Source: Excoecaria cochinchinensis
Taxonomy: Eukaryota; Streptophyta; Magnoliopsida; Malpighiales; Euphorbiaceae
NCBI GenBank assembly: GCA_947683425.1
Contig: CANTUQ010000017.1
Span: 1,984,001 to 2,048,000, forward strand
Length of the DNA: 64,000 nucleotides
Direction of reading: 5' to 3'
In this document: piece after piece, positions 62,907 to 64,000 of the stretch
Layout of the letters: the number at the start of each line of letters is the position of its first letter
How positions within the stretch are numbered: the stretch's first letter is position 1
Position numbers and translations under genes: made by a program
The notes under the pieces: generated by a model
What the model was told of the DNA's origin: nothing
Databases searched by the model: none
The model's input: the letters and a program-made list of their open reading frames with translations, nothing else

Positions 62907-63344
62907 CTCTGTCGCGATCGCGACAAGTGTCGCGCTCGCGACAGAGCACGGGGTACTTCGTCGCGTCCTCGCGCCAAGAGGCCTGGTCGCGATGAAGCAC
63001 TCGCGGCAGAATTCACAAAGCCGAGCTCTGTCACGCTCGCGACAAGCGTCGCGATCGCGACAGAGCACGGGGTACTTCGTCGCGTCCTCGCGCCAAGAGG
63101 CCTGGTCGCAACGAAGCACTCGCGGCAAAAATCACGGAGCCGAGATCTATCGCACTCGCGACAAGCGTCGCGATCGCGACAGAGACCAGTTCCTTCCTCT
63201 TCGCGCGCACGCTCGGCAGCACGCTCGCGTGGAGGGTTCCGCTACCAAGCTCTCTGTCACGCTCGCGACAAGCATCGCGATCGCGACAGAGGGCTCTTCA
63301 AGAACAAGGGGCCAAGTCCGCCTTCTGTCGCGATCGCGACAGAA
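62907..63344 (-). repeat. Hairpin array of CTGTCGCGA type (T7)
   Basis: Units at 62907-62946, 63026-63065, 63145-63184, 63252-63291 and 63323-63344. The outer half GTCGCGATCGCGACAGA recurs. The first three units sit in a repeat of about 119 bp whose spacer (GGGGTACTTCGTCGCGTCC and so on) is nearly identical between the first two copies. Confidence 0.88.
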
Positions 63345-63814
63345 CCCAGATTCGCCCAATTCTGCTCTTTTCCTACTCTTTTCACACCCAACTCTTCATG
63401 CATGCACACAACATGCTCAAAACACTTACCTCTCGCCTCCAGCACATCACCGCATCATTCTGAAGCCACATAATCATTTTTACACAATAATCAAATATAA
63501 ATTCAACAAGAAATCACTCTCAACCAAACTCAAATACACTAATGTGGCATGTTCAAATTCCGGAAACACATAATATCCTCACTATATCACTAACACTTCA
63601 CTAAATCACTACTCCAATTAAACATGCATTTATAAAACACTCAAGATTATAAATGACTTGCAAACACAAGATAGAGTTGATCCAAGAAGGAAATTAGGGA
63701 AAAACCATAATCCACAACACAGCTCACAACACTTACATGCACTCAACCACAAACTCAAGCACTACAAATCAAGCTCCCATACATCATCAAATAAACTCCA
63801 AAACCTGGAAATCG

Positions 63815-63895
63815 CAGCTTCAAACCGAGCTCCTCACGAATCCACTTTATCCTTGCCCTTGCTCTTCCTTCTCTCTTCCGATTCTTGCACAAAAA
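63815..63895 (-). other. Mini-exon (T7)
   Basis: On the minus strand, after TTTTTGTGCAAG, the frame reads ESEERRKSKGKDKVDS and stops. The SKGKDK core aligns with SKGKEK or PKGKEK of the other LTRs. Confidence 0.4.
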
Positions 63896-64000
63896 CCCAG
63901 CCACAAACACTCAAATCAGACCCAAACACAATCAAAACCCGAAATCACAGAACAAGAAACAAATACGAGACCCCAATCCGAACTCAACCACTTACCTTCA

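Larger units (their letters stand above)
61896..64000 (-). mobile_element. T7: Tekay-type LTR, cut by window end
   Basis: On the minus strand it ends GGTGTTACA. TTCAA at 61891-61895 is the candidate target duplication. It contains the small-hairpin domain (62257-62677), a hairpin array and the mini-exon with donor TGAAG/GTAAGT near 63995. It is the most diverged LTR of the group, with a GC-rich end at 61904-61950. Confidence 0.82.

Noticed and set aside
62853..63473. 206-residue Arg/Ser-rich frame over the T7 array
   Set aside because: It arises from GC-rich repeats without stops. All six frames over the array are open in part.
1..64000. Host gene, tRNA or rRNA within the window
   Set aside because: I looked for coding segments without retroelement homology and for tRNA-like folds. 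Only tRNA-complementary primer sites were found, and all long frames are gag or pol.

Overview
This window is plant nuclear repeat DNA, most likely from an angiosperm with a large, retrotransposon-rich genome. I see no host protein-coding gene, tRNA or rRNA. Nearly every base can be assigned to two lineages of Ty3/gypsy LTR retrotransposon inserted into one another. The first is a Tat/Ogre-like lineage: LTRs run from TGTAGACACC to GTCACA, the primer site is TGGCGACTCC-type, RNase H is doubled, and a G-patch lies between protease and RT. The second is a Tekay/Del-like chromovirus lineage: LTRs are about 2.4-2.65 kb and run from TGTCACACCCC or TGTAACACC to GGTGTTACA, the primer site is initiator-Met-like, and pol ends in a chromodomain. 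The species cannot be named from the sequence.

Layout. 1-5128 is Tat-A (+), a decayed element with gag but no RT, RNase H or integrase. 5129-5474 is a Tekay LTR fragment (T1). 5475-23627 is Tat-2 (+), which has pol but an internally deleted gag; it carries Tekay solo LTRs T2 (6715-9219) and T3 (17611-19971). 23628-30086 is T4 (-), a Tekay element lacking RT and RNase H. 30087-30234 is a further Tekay LTR fragment (T5). 30235-57894 is Tat-C (-), a second pol-less element. Tekay solo LTRs T9 (35934-51822) and T8 (52669-55316) interrupt its gag, and T9 is itself interrupted by Tat-B (36643-49930). Tat-B is the only structurally complete element here, with nearly identical LTRs and a GTACC target duplication. 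57895-61895 is T6 (-), the 3' end of another Tekay element inserted in the Tat-C 5' LTR; it holds a 921-bp Tat solo LTR (Tat-D) and is interrupted by the T7 LTR (61896 to the window end).

How the parts fit. Five insertions have perfect 5-bp target duplications on both sides within the window besides Tat-B: T2 TGGAT, T3 GAATC, T8 ATCAT, T9 CTCAC and Tat-D CCACC. This gives a clear nesting order. Tat-A and Tat-C keep gag and lack pol, Tat-2 keeps pol and lacks the gag core, and Tat-B has both but with two stop codons. Mobilisation in trans is therefore plausible.

The most unusual signal is non-coding. Every sufficiently complete Tekay LTR carries, at the same place, an array of near-perfect hairpins, in some copies with a strict 72-73 bp period. 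The array is followed by a chain of short conserved hairpins with compensatory changes, and preceded by what looks like a small intron plus a conserved Lys/Gly-rich mini-exon. The Tat LTRs carry an analogous set: a variable palindrome cassette near the start, then a covarying hairpin directly abutting a copy of the first ten bases of the primer site, then a second covarying hairpin. These structured-RNA modules are the best candidates for something undescribed.
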